The notes under the pieces are model-generated. The model saw only the letters and a list, made by a program, of their open reading frames with translations, searched no databases and was not told where the DNA came from. From NCBI GenBank assembly GCA_001599755.1, contig BCHX01000001.1:6634001-6698000 (forward strand): a DNA stretch of 64,000 bases, in the 5' to 3' direction. Position numbers and translations under genes: made by a program. Shown one piece after another: positions 12,471 to 24,814 of the stretch (the stretch's first letter is position 1; each line of letters begins with the position of its first letter). The stretch is from Gliomastix tumulicola (lineage: Eukaryota; Ascomycota; Sordariomycetes; Hypocreales; Bionectriaceae).

Positions 12471-13758
12471 GATGACAAGGGGAGATATAATAAAGAGAAA
12501 CTAAGCTTAATTAGCGGAAGGGCAAAGCCGCGCTGTCAGTTAAGGGAGCTTCTCGGGTCGTTTGATATCTAGAGTTGTTGGAGATTACTGCAGAAAAGGG
12601 TGAAGCGACATGAGAGCGTTAATCTCAGTCCCTGTTGGAAAGAACATTTATACTCATGACTACACTCATCCTCAAAAACCTCTGCAATCCTTTTTGAAGT
12701 TTGTAACGAGCTTGCTCTCGTCTTCAAGGAGGAAGTGACCCAGGACATCGCGAGAATCCCTCATGACAGCCACCTGTTCCAATCGCGTACCGTATTTGCA
12801 AAAGCTCGAGCCTCCTCATACAAAACAAGGCTGGTTTAACGAAGTGTGGACGAGACTAGAACTATTGACACTCGCCTGAAAGGGCGGTATGGGGTGTTAT
12901 ACAACTTGCTAGGAGAACTGCTCATTTTCGGCGTCAAACTGCGCAGTTGAAACACGCCATATTTTGTTGAGCCTATGTCACATTACATCTATATAAGAAA
13001 GGACACAGGGAACGGCCGTCTTGGAAGACACTTCCGAAACCTGGTGGGAAGGCATCCCGGGGCGGTCTGACATTAAATGTTTGACGCTTGAGGGGAAGAA
13101 AGTAGACCAACAGAGAGTTAATTACCGAGCACTTGGATATGCCAAGTCCCTTCCCAAGGGCTATTGTTTGCAATTATTGACTTGAAGAGCAAGCACTTAG
13201 AGACAGAGGAAGCATTCTATGGTCTTGATATCAACTTGTCAACAACTTTTTGGCTCTTTCTTTTATATAGCCAAACACTCGGTGAAGCTGATGGTTTAAT
13301 GGTTTGCAGTATTGAAACTGGCTCGGCTTCTTTCATGCTCTAGTGCGTAAATGTATATACCTATGTCGCCGTAGTTTCTGGCTTACTGTTCGAAGACGCA
13401 AATGAACTCGGACTAGCGAGTAGTGAACAGACGGTAACTTTTTCAGAAAATAAAGATCTCTTGCATGTTTGATCTCGACTAATCATAGTGTACAAGTCCA
13501 CAATCCCTCCTTTCACGTGTTTCCACAGTCGTATGGTACAGTTGAAGAACAATACGATAGGTGAAGTGGGGCTGCTCTCAGCATCAGAACAGCCTCGTGT
13601 GGCGCCCCCAGCAAATGCACCAAGAATTTCATCCCCACCAGCCACACTTCCTCCAGCCTCGCAACCTCAGCCAAAAGCTAACTCACCTCCACCGCCCAAC
13701 CTCCATTGTCCCATGCCACTCTCCGAAAACCGCCCATCGCGCACAAACAACCACGACC
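12471..13758. other. Intergenic between divergent genes
   Basis: Separates the minus-strand amidoligase gene from the plus-strand TAF6 gene, so it should hold both promoters. A TATA-like stretch (ctatataag, about 12988) and a pyrimidine/Pro-codon-rich leader before the TAF6 ATG are visible. No protein-coding evidence in the short open frames. Confidence 0.5.
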
Positions 13759-15203
13759 ATGGCGAGCGCAGAGTCTAAGCTGCTATGGAACCCGGACAAC
13801 GTCAAGGACGTCGCCGAGTCGGTCGGCATCTCCCAGCTCAACGACGAGGCGCTCAAGACCCTGACGCAGGACGTCGAGTACCGCATCGGCCAGGTCATCA
13901 TCGAGGCCCTGCGCCTCATGCGCGCGGCGCGCCGCACGACGCTGACCGTCAACGACATCTCGCTTGCGCTCAGGGTGCTCGATGCCGAGCCCCTGTACGG
14001 CTACGACTCGACGCGGCCGCTGCGCTTCGGCGAGGCGAGTCTGGGGCCCGGGCAGCCTCTGTTCTACATTGAGGATGAGGAGGTGGATTTCGAGAAGCTG
14101 ATCAATGCACCGCTGCCCAAGGTGCCGCGCGATATGAGCTTGACAGGTGGGTGTGCTTCGAGATAGATGTGAAACTACGTGTACTGACTGCTGCAGCCCA
14201 CTGGCTCGCCATCGAGGGGGTCCAGCCATCCATCCCACAGAACCCTTCGACCTCCGAATCACGACCGCAGGAACTCCTCCCCAAGGGCCCCGGCGCCAAC
14301 CCCGCCCTCTCTGCCCTCTCTGGCACCGACAACCCGTCCATGAAGCCCTCCGTCAAGCACATCGTCAGCAAGGAGCTGATCCTCTACTTCGACAAGATCC
14401 AGGCCGCCCTGCTCGACGACAACCCCGACGAGGAGGTCGTGCGCCTGCGCCAGGCGGCCCTCGGCTCCGTCCGCGACGACCCCGGTCTGCACCAGCTTGT
14501 GCCGTACTTCATCAACTTCATCATGGACCGCGTCACGCACAACCTCGACGACACGTTCACGCTGCGCCAGATGATGGAGCTCACCAACGCGCTCATCGAG
14601 AACAAGACGCTCTTCCTGGACCCGTACGCGAGCCCGCTGTCCGCGCCTGTTCTCACCTGCCTCATGGCGCGCAAGCTCGGGTCCGAGAGCAACGGGGACG
14701 AGGCTGCGATAAGAGAGCAGTACGATCTCCGCCAGCTCGCGGCGTCGCTTGTTGGGCGCATCGCACACAAGTACTCGGCTTCGAATACGCTGCTGCGGCC
14801 GAAGCTCACGCGTACATGCCTCAAATACTTCCTCGACCCGACGAAGCCCCCCGCCGTCCACTGCGGCGCCATCTTCGGCCTGCTGGAGGCTGGCGGCGTC
14901 GAGGTCATCCGCGTGCTCGTCCTGCGCAACCTCCGCCCGTTCGACGAGAACATCCTGCAGCCGCTCAAGGAGAAGCCCGAGCGCAAACTCGACTACCACA
15001 TGCTTGTCCAGGCCATCGGGCGCGCCGTGGGCTCGCTCGTGCAGCGTGACGACGCCGGCATCGACAGCGTCACGGGGCCGCCGACCGAGGCTGAGGTGGC
15101 CGAGCTGAAGGGCTGGATCGGGCCGACGATAGGTGACATTGTCGCGGCGACGGGGAATCGGAGGCTGATTCTTGCGATCCTCGAGGCCAGGAATCTAGGC
15201 TGA
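13759..15203 (+). CDS. TAF6: Transcription initiation factor TFIID/SAGA subunit 6
   Basis: Nuclear subunit shared by TFIID and SAGA; its histone fold pairs with TAF9. Two exons, 13759-14146 and 14197-15203 (50 bp intron), give 464 residues. The histone fold occupies residues about 5-75 (LLWNPDNVKDVAESVGI at the start, then ALRLMRAARRTTLTVNDI). The conserved linker YGYDSTRPLRF follows. After the intron come HWLAIEGVQP and the TAF6 C-terminal HEAT-like domain (LSKELILYFDKIQ-type start, then FINFIMDRVTHNL and VPYF). Length fits fungal TAF6. The ATG at 13759 matches the family N-terminus, whereas in-frame upstream codons are leader sequence. Confidence 0.95.
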
Positions 15204-15515
15204 GCTGGCTTTGCACATGAGGAGTTGGGGGTTTCTTTCTTGCTGCATCATTTTTACACTACGGCGTTCCAAGGCACTGGCGTCGAGGCGACCGAAAAAG
15301 GATTCACGGGCAGTTTGGTTATTTGGATGTATTTTCTTTCTTGTAGACATAGGAAAGGGCACTTTAACAACGCCTGCTTTGAGGCGGATGACGCCGATAC
15401 TCAGTCATGTCGACCCTATCTCTCATACCTGCCTGTGCTTCCTAACACATCCCGACAGGTTTCGAATAGTACAGCCTTCCCCCCCCTATTATCCTCCTCC
15501 CTTTTTCCCCCAATT
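15204..15515. other. Convergent 3' flanks of TAF6 and SDHC
   Basis: Short shared terminator region between two genes transcribed toward each other. It contains T-rich and C-rich stretches; no gene. Confidence 0.5.
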
Positions 15516-16436
15516 TTACAGACCAAAAGCGAGGAGCAGACCGCCGATGACGCTCGCCACCCAGGTGAAAGCCTCCGTCTTCTTGATCGACGCCTTGGCG
15601 AAGCCCTTGCCCAGGTCGAAGACGAGATGCCGCACGCCGTTGACGGCGTGGAAGGCGAAGGGGAACCCGAGGAGCGCGAACTTGAGCCCGCCCTTGACGG
15701 CGAAGGGCAGGGCGGCGAAGGCCGAGACCAGGCTCGCGGTCTCGAGGTGCCAGCCGATGAGGGGCGCGACGAGGTAGGCCGTGAAGTAGACGTAGGCGGT
15801 GCCGGCGAGGGTGCAGCCCGTGATGCGCGTCCAGGCCGAGGCGCCGAACCAGGACTGGTCGAGCTTGTAGATGCCGAGATGGGGGGAGATGGGGCGGTTG
15901 AGGCGCTGCTTGGCGAGGATCTCCTGGCCTTCGGAGGGGGTGTGCTTGATAGTGGTGATGGGGCTGAGATGTCGGTTAGCTTTGCTGCACCTGATATCCC
16001 GAACTCTTCCCTTCTTTTTCGATTCGATCGGTGGATGGGTTGCGCGACGAGGGCTTCCACAAGAGATTGACCTTCTCTCTACGCTCTCCCTGTGCGTCGT
16101 GCATGCCCGACCCGTGTATATCCTCCATCTTCCGAGCAGTCGTGCGAGGCATAACGCGGGGAGCTGCTTACCGGTACTGCTGCGGCAGACGAGCCGCAAG
16201 CGCAAGCTTGGGGATGTTCTGGCTGAGATACAGGCTAGGCTTAGCCGCACCTACAGAGTCTCAATCGTCAGCACTTCTCTCCCTCATCCAAATCCCGTCG
16301 TCCCTCCCCCGTCCGTCCTGGACGACATTTTTCGCGATCCCTCCGCAGCAACAATTGACCACCAATTCGGGCTTCTTCGGGGGACAGAGTGTAACTCACC
16401 GCGCATGGCGGCGACGCCGACCCTCTGGACGTTCAT
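15516..16436 (-). CDS. SDH3: Succinate dehydrogenase cytochrome b560 subunit
   Basis: Membrane-anchor subunit of mitochondrial complex II, carrying the haem b ligand and part of the ubiquinone site. Three exons on the minus strand, 16436-16400, 16250-16172 and 15963-15516, give 187 residues. Introns are 149 and 208 bp; the second acceptor is placed after a CTAAC branch site, skipping an in-frame upstream AG. The N-terminus is an amphipathic Arg/Ala-rich presequence. SdhC motifs are RPISPHLGIYKL, SAWTRITG (usually SxxHRxxG; the Ser and Arg are present, the His is not) and HAVNGVRHL with the haem-binding His. Three transmembrane helices follow the family pattern. Convergent with TAF6. Confidence 0.93.
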
Positions 16437-19400
16437 TCTGGCGGTGTGGAATGGGCTGTTGGCGGGCGACAAGCGTTGGAACCGGTTTGACGTTGCTCGG
16501 TGATGATGAAAGGAACGGAGGAGCGACGAATGGCAGGCGGCGGATATTCTGTGTATGTAAGCAAATCCTCGGCTACTTTGACTCGGCAGCTGGCAGCTTC
16601 CCCACAGGATCGTTGATTCTCGGAGGTGGTGCACGTGACTAGTGACGTTGGACGGCTACCCTAAGCCAAGGGAGTGAATGGCGAAGGGCACGTCGAGAAG
16701 CTCTGGGTAGAGCTCTTGAAGGTGTTAAATCGACGGAATCATTGTGCAGTAAGTCATGGTATCACTGGTTCTGCGCGCTACAGGTTTGATCCGAATCAAT
16801 CGGTATTATGAGGGCGTCTCAATCCAACGTTTGGGTGTTGTAACTATTGTGTCTCTTGTTAGATGGGAGACATATCACCTCAGAATCCATGAACACGCAC
16901 TTCCTATGCGGTGAAAAGAGAATAAATATCTGCGGAAGTCCTGCGGCAGTATTTTCTACGATTTCTGACCCAATTGATCACTTTTACAGCTGCTGAAGCC
17001 GGCCTCTTGACGTGGAAGTTTGCTGGGAGGTACCCCAGTACCCTCTATCGCTGTATCCGGAAAATCATTACAGCGGATATTTCCCACTACATCCAAATTT
17101 TCTGATCCGCAGCCACACTCCTCTTTCTCTTCTCTCCCACAACCGCGCCCATTAGACAGTGCAACCCATCTTCAGCCTGCAACCGGGGGTGGCATTCTGT
17201 CACTTTCCCAGACCGCGGGCCCGTGGATGTCGGTTGCGATTTGGCGGCGCGCAGAGGGATTCTTTTTTCGGCTTCATTAAGAGCTGCCTGGGTACCGGTC
17301 TGACGACTATTTCCCGTGGCCTAGGCGGCGTCAGAGGAGCCGGACATTCTTTGTGTGTGATGGTAGGTATCTGTGATGCGGATGCGAGGTGGTTGGTTGT
17401 TGGTGGCTGGTGGCTGAGGGGATGAGGGTGGTGGTGGACGGGAGCGAATGCAACGTGGCTTTGGTGATGGTGAAGGGAGGCGGATGCGGGTGTGGGAGTG
17501 CGAAAGGACGATACACTACGGCGGTCGACGGCCGAACGAACCGAGATGCTCAGTTATCTTGCCTAGCATATCATATGTTTAGGTCGGCAATACTACGATT
17601 GGACTCGTTGCGACGACTCATTGCGGCGCGATGAAGATGGGTGGTGACGCACGCATGCGAAGGCGGACGAGACTCGATTGAACATGACCTCTGCACAGCG
17701 TGCTGCCCTCCCGTAGGAGCAGTCACTATGATACATCGCTGTCGAGTATCGTCGAGATCGTCTGCCGTCGCCTACTGCTCACCTCCCGTTCACCTCCCGC
17801 TGTCCGACCGCTCTCGCCTCACCTCGGGCTCACCATCCCCTCACCTGCATACTGCTGCCGCTCACCGCCTTCCCAATACGTGCGCCCAAGGGCCCCTTGA
17901 CGGCAGAAGCCCTGATGATTCCCAATTACGCGCCTGTTCTGCAACGAGTAGAAGCAAGATGGCGCAGTTGGGCAACACACCCAACCCGCCATCACGGTAA
18001 ATCTGCAGGGAGATCGCGGGTTCGAGCCCCAACTCCTGGAGGGCAGTTTCTCAAAATAAATTAGCAGATTTACTCTTCTCAGACATGTCCTTGCCCGAAC
18101 ACAAAGAAAAAAAATAGGGGTCGCTGTAGTATCGCCACTCGTCAAAACCAAGACGCGATAGCAGGGGCACAACAGATCCCGGGGATCTGTTTTTGCTATT
18201 TGTGACTTCTTTTTGGCATTCGATTTTTACGGTGCTTCTTCATCTTTTTGCTCTGGAATCAGGATGAAAAGGCTAGCATGCTGTAGAGAGACGGAGAGGC
18301 AATGCATTGCCGCGGCTGTAATGCGTGAAGCTCTGTGTGATGTCTGGTGATGAGTAAGGATGGCGGAGCACGCGTGAGGTTGTTTAGCGGAGTTCCTCAG
18401 CCCTATCTACAACATCCTGTCTACGGACGACGTTAATACAACAGAGCCGCGTCTATTCACAAGGCATAGAAACTACGAGCGTGTCGTCGGCTATCCAGAC
18501 GCAAGACAACGGTAGCGGATCAAGTGGTTCAGGCAGCACGTGATGGACCGTCATTATCCCGGCCAACACGTGCTCACCCACCCCAACTCCCGACCGGCCG
18601 TTTCGACCGTCCTCGCACTGGAGGCACTTGAACGGTTAGGCGCCGTCTAGCTGCGTCAACATTCGACGCTACTGACGTCCTGATGCTACGTCCAACAAGC
18701 AGTGCACCTCTCGGTTATGCACAGTGACAAATGTCCCAATACCCCCCGCGACGCAAATGGTATACACTGCGGGTGGTGCGCAACTGCAACAATTGGCAAT
18801 GCGACCACCCATTCATTTATCGTGAGTGTGGAGGGGACAATTGACCTCGGAAGTGCACGAAAGGCCCAAAGTCGCGGGGGGGCGGCAGGGTTTCCCTTCA
18901 CATGCTTGGAGGGTGTGCTTGGCGTGAGGTGATTCCGGGTCGGGGGGTCGTATTCTAGCGCCGATGGATAAATGAAGAGGCGATACTGGTTAAGGATTAT
19001 TAATTGGCCAGCGCAGCATGACTGCATGACGGAAAAGCAAAGCTGAAAAGCGCGGGCTGGTGTGCGAGATATAATTCAGGCTGTCGGCGGCGACGAGTTT
19101 CAGCGTCACCGAAGCTCGCAGCAAGCACGCAGTCAGCGAGAACAGGGGATGGCCAATGCGTGCTGGACGGAGAGAAACCGATGCCAGGAGAACGGGACTG
19201 GTCCCTGCAGACGACCAGTGCCCTTAGCGAGCCCACTAAGAGCAGAGCCGACGTCCAGCTCCGTCGGCGTCGGATGGGGAGCCCGAGGGCGCGAGCAGTG
19301 ACGCTGTGCGAAAAGCTCCCTGAAGGATGCGGCCCAGCAGCGCTCCGGCAAGTCGAATCCCCAACAATCATGACATGCGGTCCTCGTGGCAGGTCCGTGA

Positions 19401-20263
19401 CAAAAAGGGCGGTGCGGGCACATGTCTGGGACACCACGCACATGCTGCTCGCGAGGCGTGGCATTTCACAGCGGTCTCACGTTTCAATTAATCAAAAAGG
19501 TCTCGGCTCACACGCATACACCCAAGCGAGACGGGTAAAGTGAAATTCAATGCACGATAATCATGCGTGTAAGTATGCGCCGCAATGTCTCGAGTAGATT
19601 CGGGGGGACGCTGGCTTGTCTGGCGTCGTCTCTGGTTTTTGTGTCACCTCCGACGACCGGTGGGGGAAACTCAGGCACACACCCACACAATCACCCACGG
19701 CCTTCTCCCCCCCTCCAATGAAGCTGGGATTTCCGGGGACTCAATTAAGAGGACTGTCGCACCTGCATTTTCCCTCTGGACCAAGTTTTCCCTCCCATCC
19801 CATCCTCTCGCTGACCCGTGCATCTGGGATTGTACGGGGTGTTTTTTCTTGCCTGTCGCCCATCGCCTACAGCCCAGATCCATTACAGGGCTTTCCTCCA
19901 GCGCATCCTCCGCCGAGGCTTGCGGCTCTTATCACCGAGAGACAAGCCCAGCACGACTCTGAGCAGAAGCGAGGTGAAACGCTGCTCCTCTGGCGCCTGG
20001 GCACGCGTATTGAAGCAGAAGCGGAGACATTTCGCCGTTGGGCCCCCATTTTTTTTCGTTGCATTTTATTGCATGTGAATGGGGCAGCGTCGCACCCGCG
20101 CCGCAATCACATGCTTGCACTCCCCCCCAGCAGGTCCCTAACTCCCTAATCAGCACCAAACAGCCCAGCCCAAGCCGCCCCGACCGCATTCCCCAGTCCG
20201 CTGTAAGACTTGCCTGCCCGCCCATTATCAGCCCAGCCCAGCCCAGCAAGCAGCGCACAGAAA
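16437..20263. other. Long gene-poor stretch
   Basis: About 3.8 kb between the divergent SDH3 and OPI1 genes. None of the open frames shows family motifs or sensible intron structure. It holds a tRNA-like element (17960-18029), a CACCTC-rich patch (17770-17850) and, near the OPI1 end, long pyrimidine-rich sequence that may be an extended promoter/5' leader. An unannotated non-coding RNA cannot be excluded. Confidence 0.5.
17960..18029 (+). repeat. Degenerate tRNA-like / SINE-like Pol III promoter pair
   Basis: The sequence TGGCGCAGTTGG (17960-17971) fits the internal A box consensus TRGCNNAGYNGG, and GGTTCGAGCCC (18019-18029) is close to the B box. The flanking bases do not form an acceptor stem and the D and T stems pair poorly, so this is not a working tRNA gene. 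An A-rich stretch (aaagaaaaaaaatag, about 18102-18116) lies downstream, as in tRNA-derived SINEs. No target duplication was found. Could be a tRNA pseudogene. Confidence 0.4.
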
Positions 20264-22032
20264 ATGCAGCCGCCGCCCATGGCGCCAAACAGGAGCCCCG
20301 GTCTGCAGCAGCATCCTCTTCTTCAGCAAAAGGACGACCTGCACCTCCCGCCGCTCGCCCATCTGCCGCCGTACTCGCACTCCAATCCGCACCTGTCGGC
20401 TACGACGCTCCCCTTTCGAACTGATCTCGCGGCTTCCGATGACCGCGACCGCAGACTGCCGTCCCTGAGCGCAATCATGGGCGACCACGCCGTCAGGATG
20501 GACTCCGCCATGGATCTGGACACGAGGAGCAACAGTGTCGTCAGTATGGCGTCGACTGAGGGTGCGCTTGAGGGCAGGTCAGGGAGCGTCACCCTCGATG
20601 ACCCGGACGTCCGTCTCGCCGCTGAGGCCCTCGGCGATCTTCGTGCTGGTATGTGCCGTGTATCTGACTGACTGACCCTTCGTCCGCTTGTGTCTGACAT
20701 CGAGCACTAGACTTCGTATCCTCCCCTCCCAACCTCAACGCCGTCCTCCCGACCAGTCCCGCCGCCGCCGTCGTCGCCCGTCCCGGCGGCGCCCGCTCGC
20801 AGTCACCGCAAGCCCCCGAACCGCTCCTCGCCCTCCTCACGACCACGCACCCGCTGCTCGCCACCACCATCGAGAACGCAACATCGGCGTACGGCGGCGC
20901 CAAGAACTACTCGCCGCGCTTCAAGTCGAGCGCCGAGTATGTCGAGGGCTACCTGACGCCCCTCGCCAACACCGTCGGCTCCGTCGGCCGCGTCACGGGC
21001 GTCGAGGGCGGCGTGCGCTGGTTCCTCGGCGCCGGCCGCCGGCAGCGCTCCGACGTCGAGGCGGGCGGCAGCGGCAGCGGGTCCAAGAAGCGCCGCAAGG
21101 TCGAGGACGGCAACGCCCAGGGCGGCAAGCGCTTCGAGGCGGAGAGCTTCCCCAGGTCGTCCGAGGCGGGCAATCTGCAGGATTCGTTCCCCCCGACGCC
21201 CAAGGACAGCAGGCGGATGTCGTTTGCCAGCACGGTGGACACGCTGCCCGCGTACGATGAGATGCGGTCGCCTGCGTACACGGAGACCAGCACGGAGCCG
21301 GGGCAGGCCAACCCGAACGCCAATGCAGCGTGGCAGTCGCGGCTCATCATGTCGACGTCCGGGCTGAGCGTCGCCATGAGCGACGAGAGTCTGCGCAGCC
21401 TCAAGTACTGCCTCAAGTGGCTCCGCTGGGCCAACGAGCACATCGGCGGCGTCGTGGGCACTCTCAAGGTCACGCTGGAGCAGTACGAGCAGCCTGAGAA
21501 GAGCGGCGAAGCGCAGGCCGAGGCAGTAGACGCTTCAGGCGACATTGCCCTCGTCGAGGCCCAGTCGGAGAAGACGTCCGAGGAGACGCGAGAGGAGCTC
21601 GCCACACGTATCAACACGCTCAAGGGCGACGTCCTCAAGACCCTCCGCGATGCCATCAACATGGTGTCCCGCTACGCCGGCGGCGCCCTGCCCGAGAACG
21701 CACGGGTGCTTGTCCGTCGCCACCTCACGAGTCTGCCGCAGCGCTTCCGCATTGCGACCATGACCGACGGCAGTGCACAGCAATCACAAACGGCAACCGG
21801 CAGCAGCGCAGATCGGGACTCAGCCGTCCGCGAGAGCGCGCAGAAGGTGCTCGTGCTGGCCAAGGAGGGTCTCGACATGGTCTCGCAGGTCAGCGGCGTG
21901 CTGGACGGGACCATCGTCAGCGCTGAAGAGTGGTGCGAGCGCATGGGGAAGAGGAGGCGCGACAGCAGGGAGCTGCAGAACCAGCCTGTGCTGCCGCAGG
22001 TCGAGCCTAACAACGACGTCAAGATGGGCTGA
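20264..22032 (+). CDS. OPI1: Opi1-type transcriptional regulator of phospholipid synthesis
   Basis: In yeast, Opi1 represses inositol/choline-responsive genes and is held at the ER by phosphatidic acid and Scs2. Two exons, 20264-20648 and 20711-22032 (62 bp intron), encode 568 residues. The N-terminal 130 residues are Gln/Pro/Leu-rich. The Opi1 domain includes DPDVRLAAEALGDLRADFV, PLLATTIENATSAYGGAKNYSPRFKSSAEYVEGYL and VGSVGRVTGVEGGVRWFL in pieces. A basic patch KKRRKVED near residue 255 could serve as NLS or lipid contact. The C-terminal half has the conserved SLRSLKYCLKWLRWANEHI helix and helical repeats up to WCERMGKRRRDS. The chosen ATG follows in-frame leader codons; an earlier start at 20210 lacks an ATG of good context. 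Confidence 0.9.
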
Positions 22033-22145
22033 TCTCCCGTCGAGGGGAGCAAGCCGGCAAACAGCAGGCCTGGAAGCAATAATGAGACACAAGCAACAAA
22101 GAAAGGGAACTATGAGGACGGAGAACAGGCCGCGGGAAAATAAGG

Positions 22146-22151
22146 AATAAA
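22146..22151 (+). terminator. Possible polyadenylation signal of OPI1
   Basis: An AATAAA hexamer lies 114 bases after the OPI1 stop codon, a plausible distance for fungal 3' ends. Fungal signals are loose, so this is tentative. Confidence 0.35.
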
Positions 22152-22841
22152 AAATGCAACACACACAGCATCTACACGGAGAGGAAGTGGGCCTGCTCGG
22201 CACCCGACGATGCTGACGGAGAGATACCTCGGATGAAGACGATACCATGGCCACATTGGATCAGGAGTTTGAAAGAGCCAATGATATCCATACCCGCCTT
22301 GACGGCACTTTTTATTTCACATCATATTTCACTGGACGGAGGAAAAGGCGAGACGGAAAAGACACTCCTTGATTTGGGATGCCATCTATGCAAGAATCTG
22401 TCTGCATTTATTTCGGTTTTCATTTACTTGTTTATTGTCGCAGTATCCCTTCACATAGCTATGCAGCACTGTCGATATCTGCTTGGAGGTGTTGAAAGGA
22501 CGTCATTCATCGCAAAACATCGAGTCTTGCATACTGTTAGCTGCGTTCGCTCACATACACAGAGTTAGCTCTATGCCTTGGCTGGCGTCGACAGGATACG
22601 ATGGATTTGATTGGGGGTGTTTTCTTGCCTGCGCATTTTAGCTGTTGCAGATACCATTTTGTGGTAGTAATGAATTAGGGCTTTGGCATTGATATTGATA
22701 TTGATGGTGATTGGTGAGGTTGCGAGATGCGAATATTGAGCCGAGGCTCATGGTGACGTCGGATCCCTGTTCGAAATCTGCGCACTGTACGCCTCACTAA
22801 AATGATGCGTGTTGAACAGTACGCGTTTTACTTACACACTG

Positions 22842-22847
22842 TATAAG
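22842..22847 (+). promoter_or_regulatory. Candidate TATA element for the DJ-1/PfpI gene
   Basis: TATAAG lies 142 bases upstream of the ATG at 22984. Confidence 0.35.
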
Positions 22848-22983
22848 CCCATCCTTCGCCCAAGTACCTGGATCCTCATCTCATCCTGCTTCTTATCGCC
22901 ATCGTCATCGTCACCTTCATCTTCATCCTCATTGCAGGCATAGAAAACTCCAGCTGCTCAATCGTCTTTAATAACTTGCCATC

Positions 22984-23904
22984 ATGGTCAAGGCGATAAT
23001 TCTTATGGCCGACTACGGTCACGATCCGACCGGTACGTCTCACTCTCACCTGACCTGTCTTCACTCACTCACACTTCTCAGAGACGGCCGTTCCCTACGC
23101 CGCCTTCAAGGATGCTGGCTTCGAAGTGACCTTCGCCACCGAGGCCGGTAAGACGCCTGAGTGCGACGAGAAGATGCTCCGCGGCACGACTCGCCTCCTC
23201 CTCGTGCGTCCATCCCCCCCAAAACTCGGCCCTGTCATAAGATGCTCACCATATCCAGGGCGCAACCGCCGTCGCCGTCAAGAAATACGACGCCATGGCC
23301 GCCTCCCCCGAGTGGAAGACCCCTCTCTCCTGGACAGACCCCTCCTTCACCCTCGCCCCCTACGACCTCGTCTTCCTCCCCGGCGGCCATGAGAAGTCCG
23401 TCCGCCAGATCATCGACTCGCCCGTCGTCCACGCCCACCTCGTATCATTCTTCCCCCAGACCGCGCGATCCTCTAACACGCCCAAGAAGGTCGTCGGCGC
23501 CGTCTGTCACGGGGTGATGGTGCTCTCCGAGGCGAAAGACGAGCAAGGGCACTCCCCGATCAGGGGGTGTGATACCACGGCGCTGCCGGGACGGTTCGAG
23601 CAGCTCGCGTTCTGGGGCACGAGGGCGTTCCTGGGAGATTATTATAAGACGTATGGGGTGGGGAGTGACGATGTCGAGGTTGCGGTGCGGAAGGTGTTGG
23701 AGAGGCCGGAGCAGTTCAAGGTCAGCTTGTCGCCGGCGCCGTGAGTGATCCCTTATTTTCTCTCTTGAGTTTGGGTACTAGTGTGAATGCTGACTGTGTG
23801 ATAGGTTTGTTGTGGAGGATGAGAAGTTCAATTATATCAGTGCGAGGTTTCCGGGCGACGCTGATTTGCTGGCAGAGAAGCTGGTCAAGCTTGTGCAGGG
23901 GTGA
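22984..23904 (+). CDS. DJ-1/PfpI (ThiJ) family protein
   Basis: Class I glutamine-amidotransferase-like fold; relatives are chaperones, glyoxalase III/deglycase-like enzymes or oxidative-stress proteins. Four exons (22984-23032, 23082-23203, 23259-23740, 23805-23904) with 49-64 bp introns encode 250 residues. The N-terminus MVKAIILMADYGHDPTE supplies the first strand and the conserved Glu. The nucleophile elbow is GAVCHGVMVL (Cys near residue 140), preceded by DLVFLPGGHEK. These features match the fungal DJ-1/PfpI branch closely in length and order. The substrate is not predictable from sequence. The gene lies head-to-tail after OPI1 and before a small conserved protein. Confidence 0.9.
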
Positions 23905-24186
23905 TGGTTGGATGGGGAGGATTACTGTTTTATGATGACATATAACGGCTTTTTATTACTTGCGATGCTTCACACTTTTCATGATATTTTCATTATAGAA
24001 TGTTAATCAGTCAGATTATCACGTACGAAGTGCTCCTGTTGGTTGGATGATGGGCTACAGTACCCCGCCTGCAGGCAGTGGCAAGGGCGACTAGCTAACC
24101 AACATATCCCGTGATATTTCGCCTTTTCATCACACTCTCGCTTCTCTCCCTCAGCACTAGACCCGGGACAAGCACTAAAAAGAGCA

Positions 24187-24814
24187 ATGGGCTCTCCCTT
24201 CCCCCCTCCCCCTCCTGCGGCGTTTCCCCAACCTATAGCTGCAATTGTGCCTCAGCCCGCAACGCCCCAGGTCCCCCTCCAAGGCCCTTCCGGCGCCCGC
24301 CTCCTCGAGTTGCTCACGTACAACGGCGCGCCCTTCCACGACCACTGGGCCTTCTTCCTCGCGCGGGCAGACGAGCCTGCGAGGGGGGATCGCATCCACG
24401 CCAAGGGCGACGTGCGCGTCGGCTTCGAGTTCCAGATCGAGCGGGATGTGAACCTGCAAAGCGTCGATGATCCGCCGTCGAGGAGGGTTCCACTGCAGTG
24501 GGTTGAGGGGCGGCATGTTGAGCTGGAGAGGGAGGAGCTGATTGATCATCGACCCGTGAGCCGGTTCGAGAGCTGTGTTCATGAGGTTGCCGTGCCGGTC
24601 AAGTCCCTGCAGTCTATCAGTGAAGCAGTAAGTTTTGGCTCCACGGAGACATGGAGATGGTGTTGGCTGATGGTATGTCTAGCCTGTCCCGAAACGGAGA
24701 GTCGTTCAGAGGGATTGCCAGACGTGGATCGTTGAAGCGGCGGACAAGTTGGTCCAGGCAGGCATGCTGAAGGAGGAGGCTGCTGTATATCTCCATTCGA
24801 TTCAGCAGCATTGA
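24187..24814 (+). CDS. Small conserved fungal protein of unknown function
   Basis: Two exons, 24187-24627 and 24683-24814 (55 bp intron, GTAAGT donor), encode 190 residues. The first 35 residues are Pro-rich. The core begins LLELLTYNGAPFHDHWAFFL and includes a GDVRVGFEFQIERD segment and PSRRVPLQWVEGRH, a pattern I associate with uncharacterised ascomycete proteins. The C-terminus (WIVEAADKLVQAGML) is helical. No signal peptide, membrane segment or catalytic motif is visible. It could be cytosolic or nuclear; function unknown. Confidence 0.7.

Larger units (their letters stand above)
22033..22983. other. Intergenic, no gene seen
   Basis: 3' flank of OPI1 with an AATAAA at 22146 and promoter of the next gene. 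No coding evidence. Confidence 0.5.

Noticed and set aside
13783..14999. Minus-strand frames opposite TAF6
   Set aside because: Shadow frames; the plus strand encodes a clear TAF6 with histone fold.
15964..16000. Upstream in-frame acceptor for SDH3 exon 3 (before RCSKAN)
   Set aside because: The CTAAC inside that segment is the best branch site, and the shorter exon gives a family-like presequence junction.
15225..16070. Plus-strand frame opposite SDH3
   Set aside because: The minus strand encodes an unmistakable SdhC; this frame has no motif.
17953..18036. A functional tRNA gene
   Set aside because: Only A and B boxes match; the acceptor, D and T stems do not pair.
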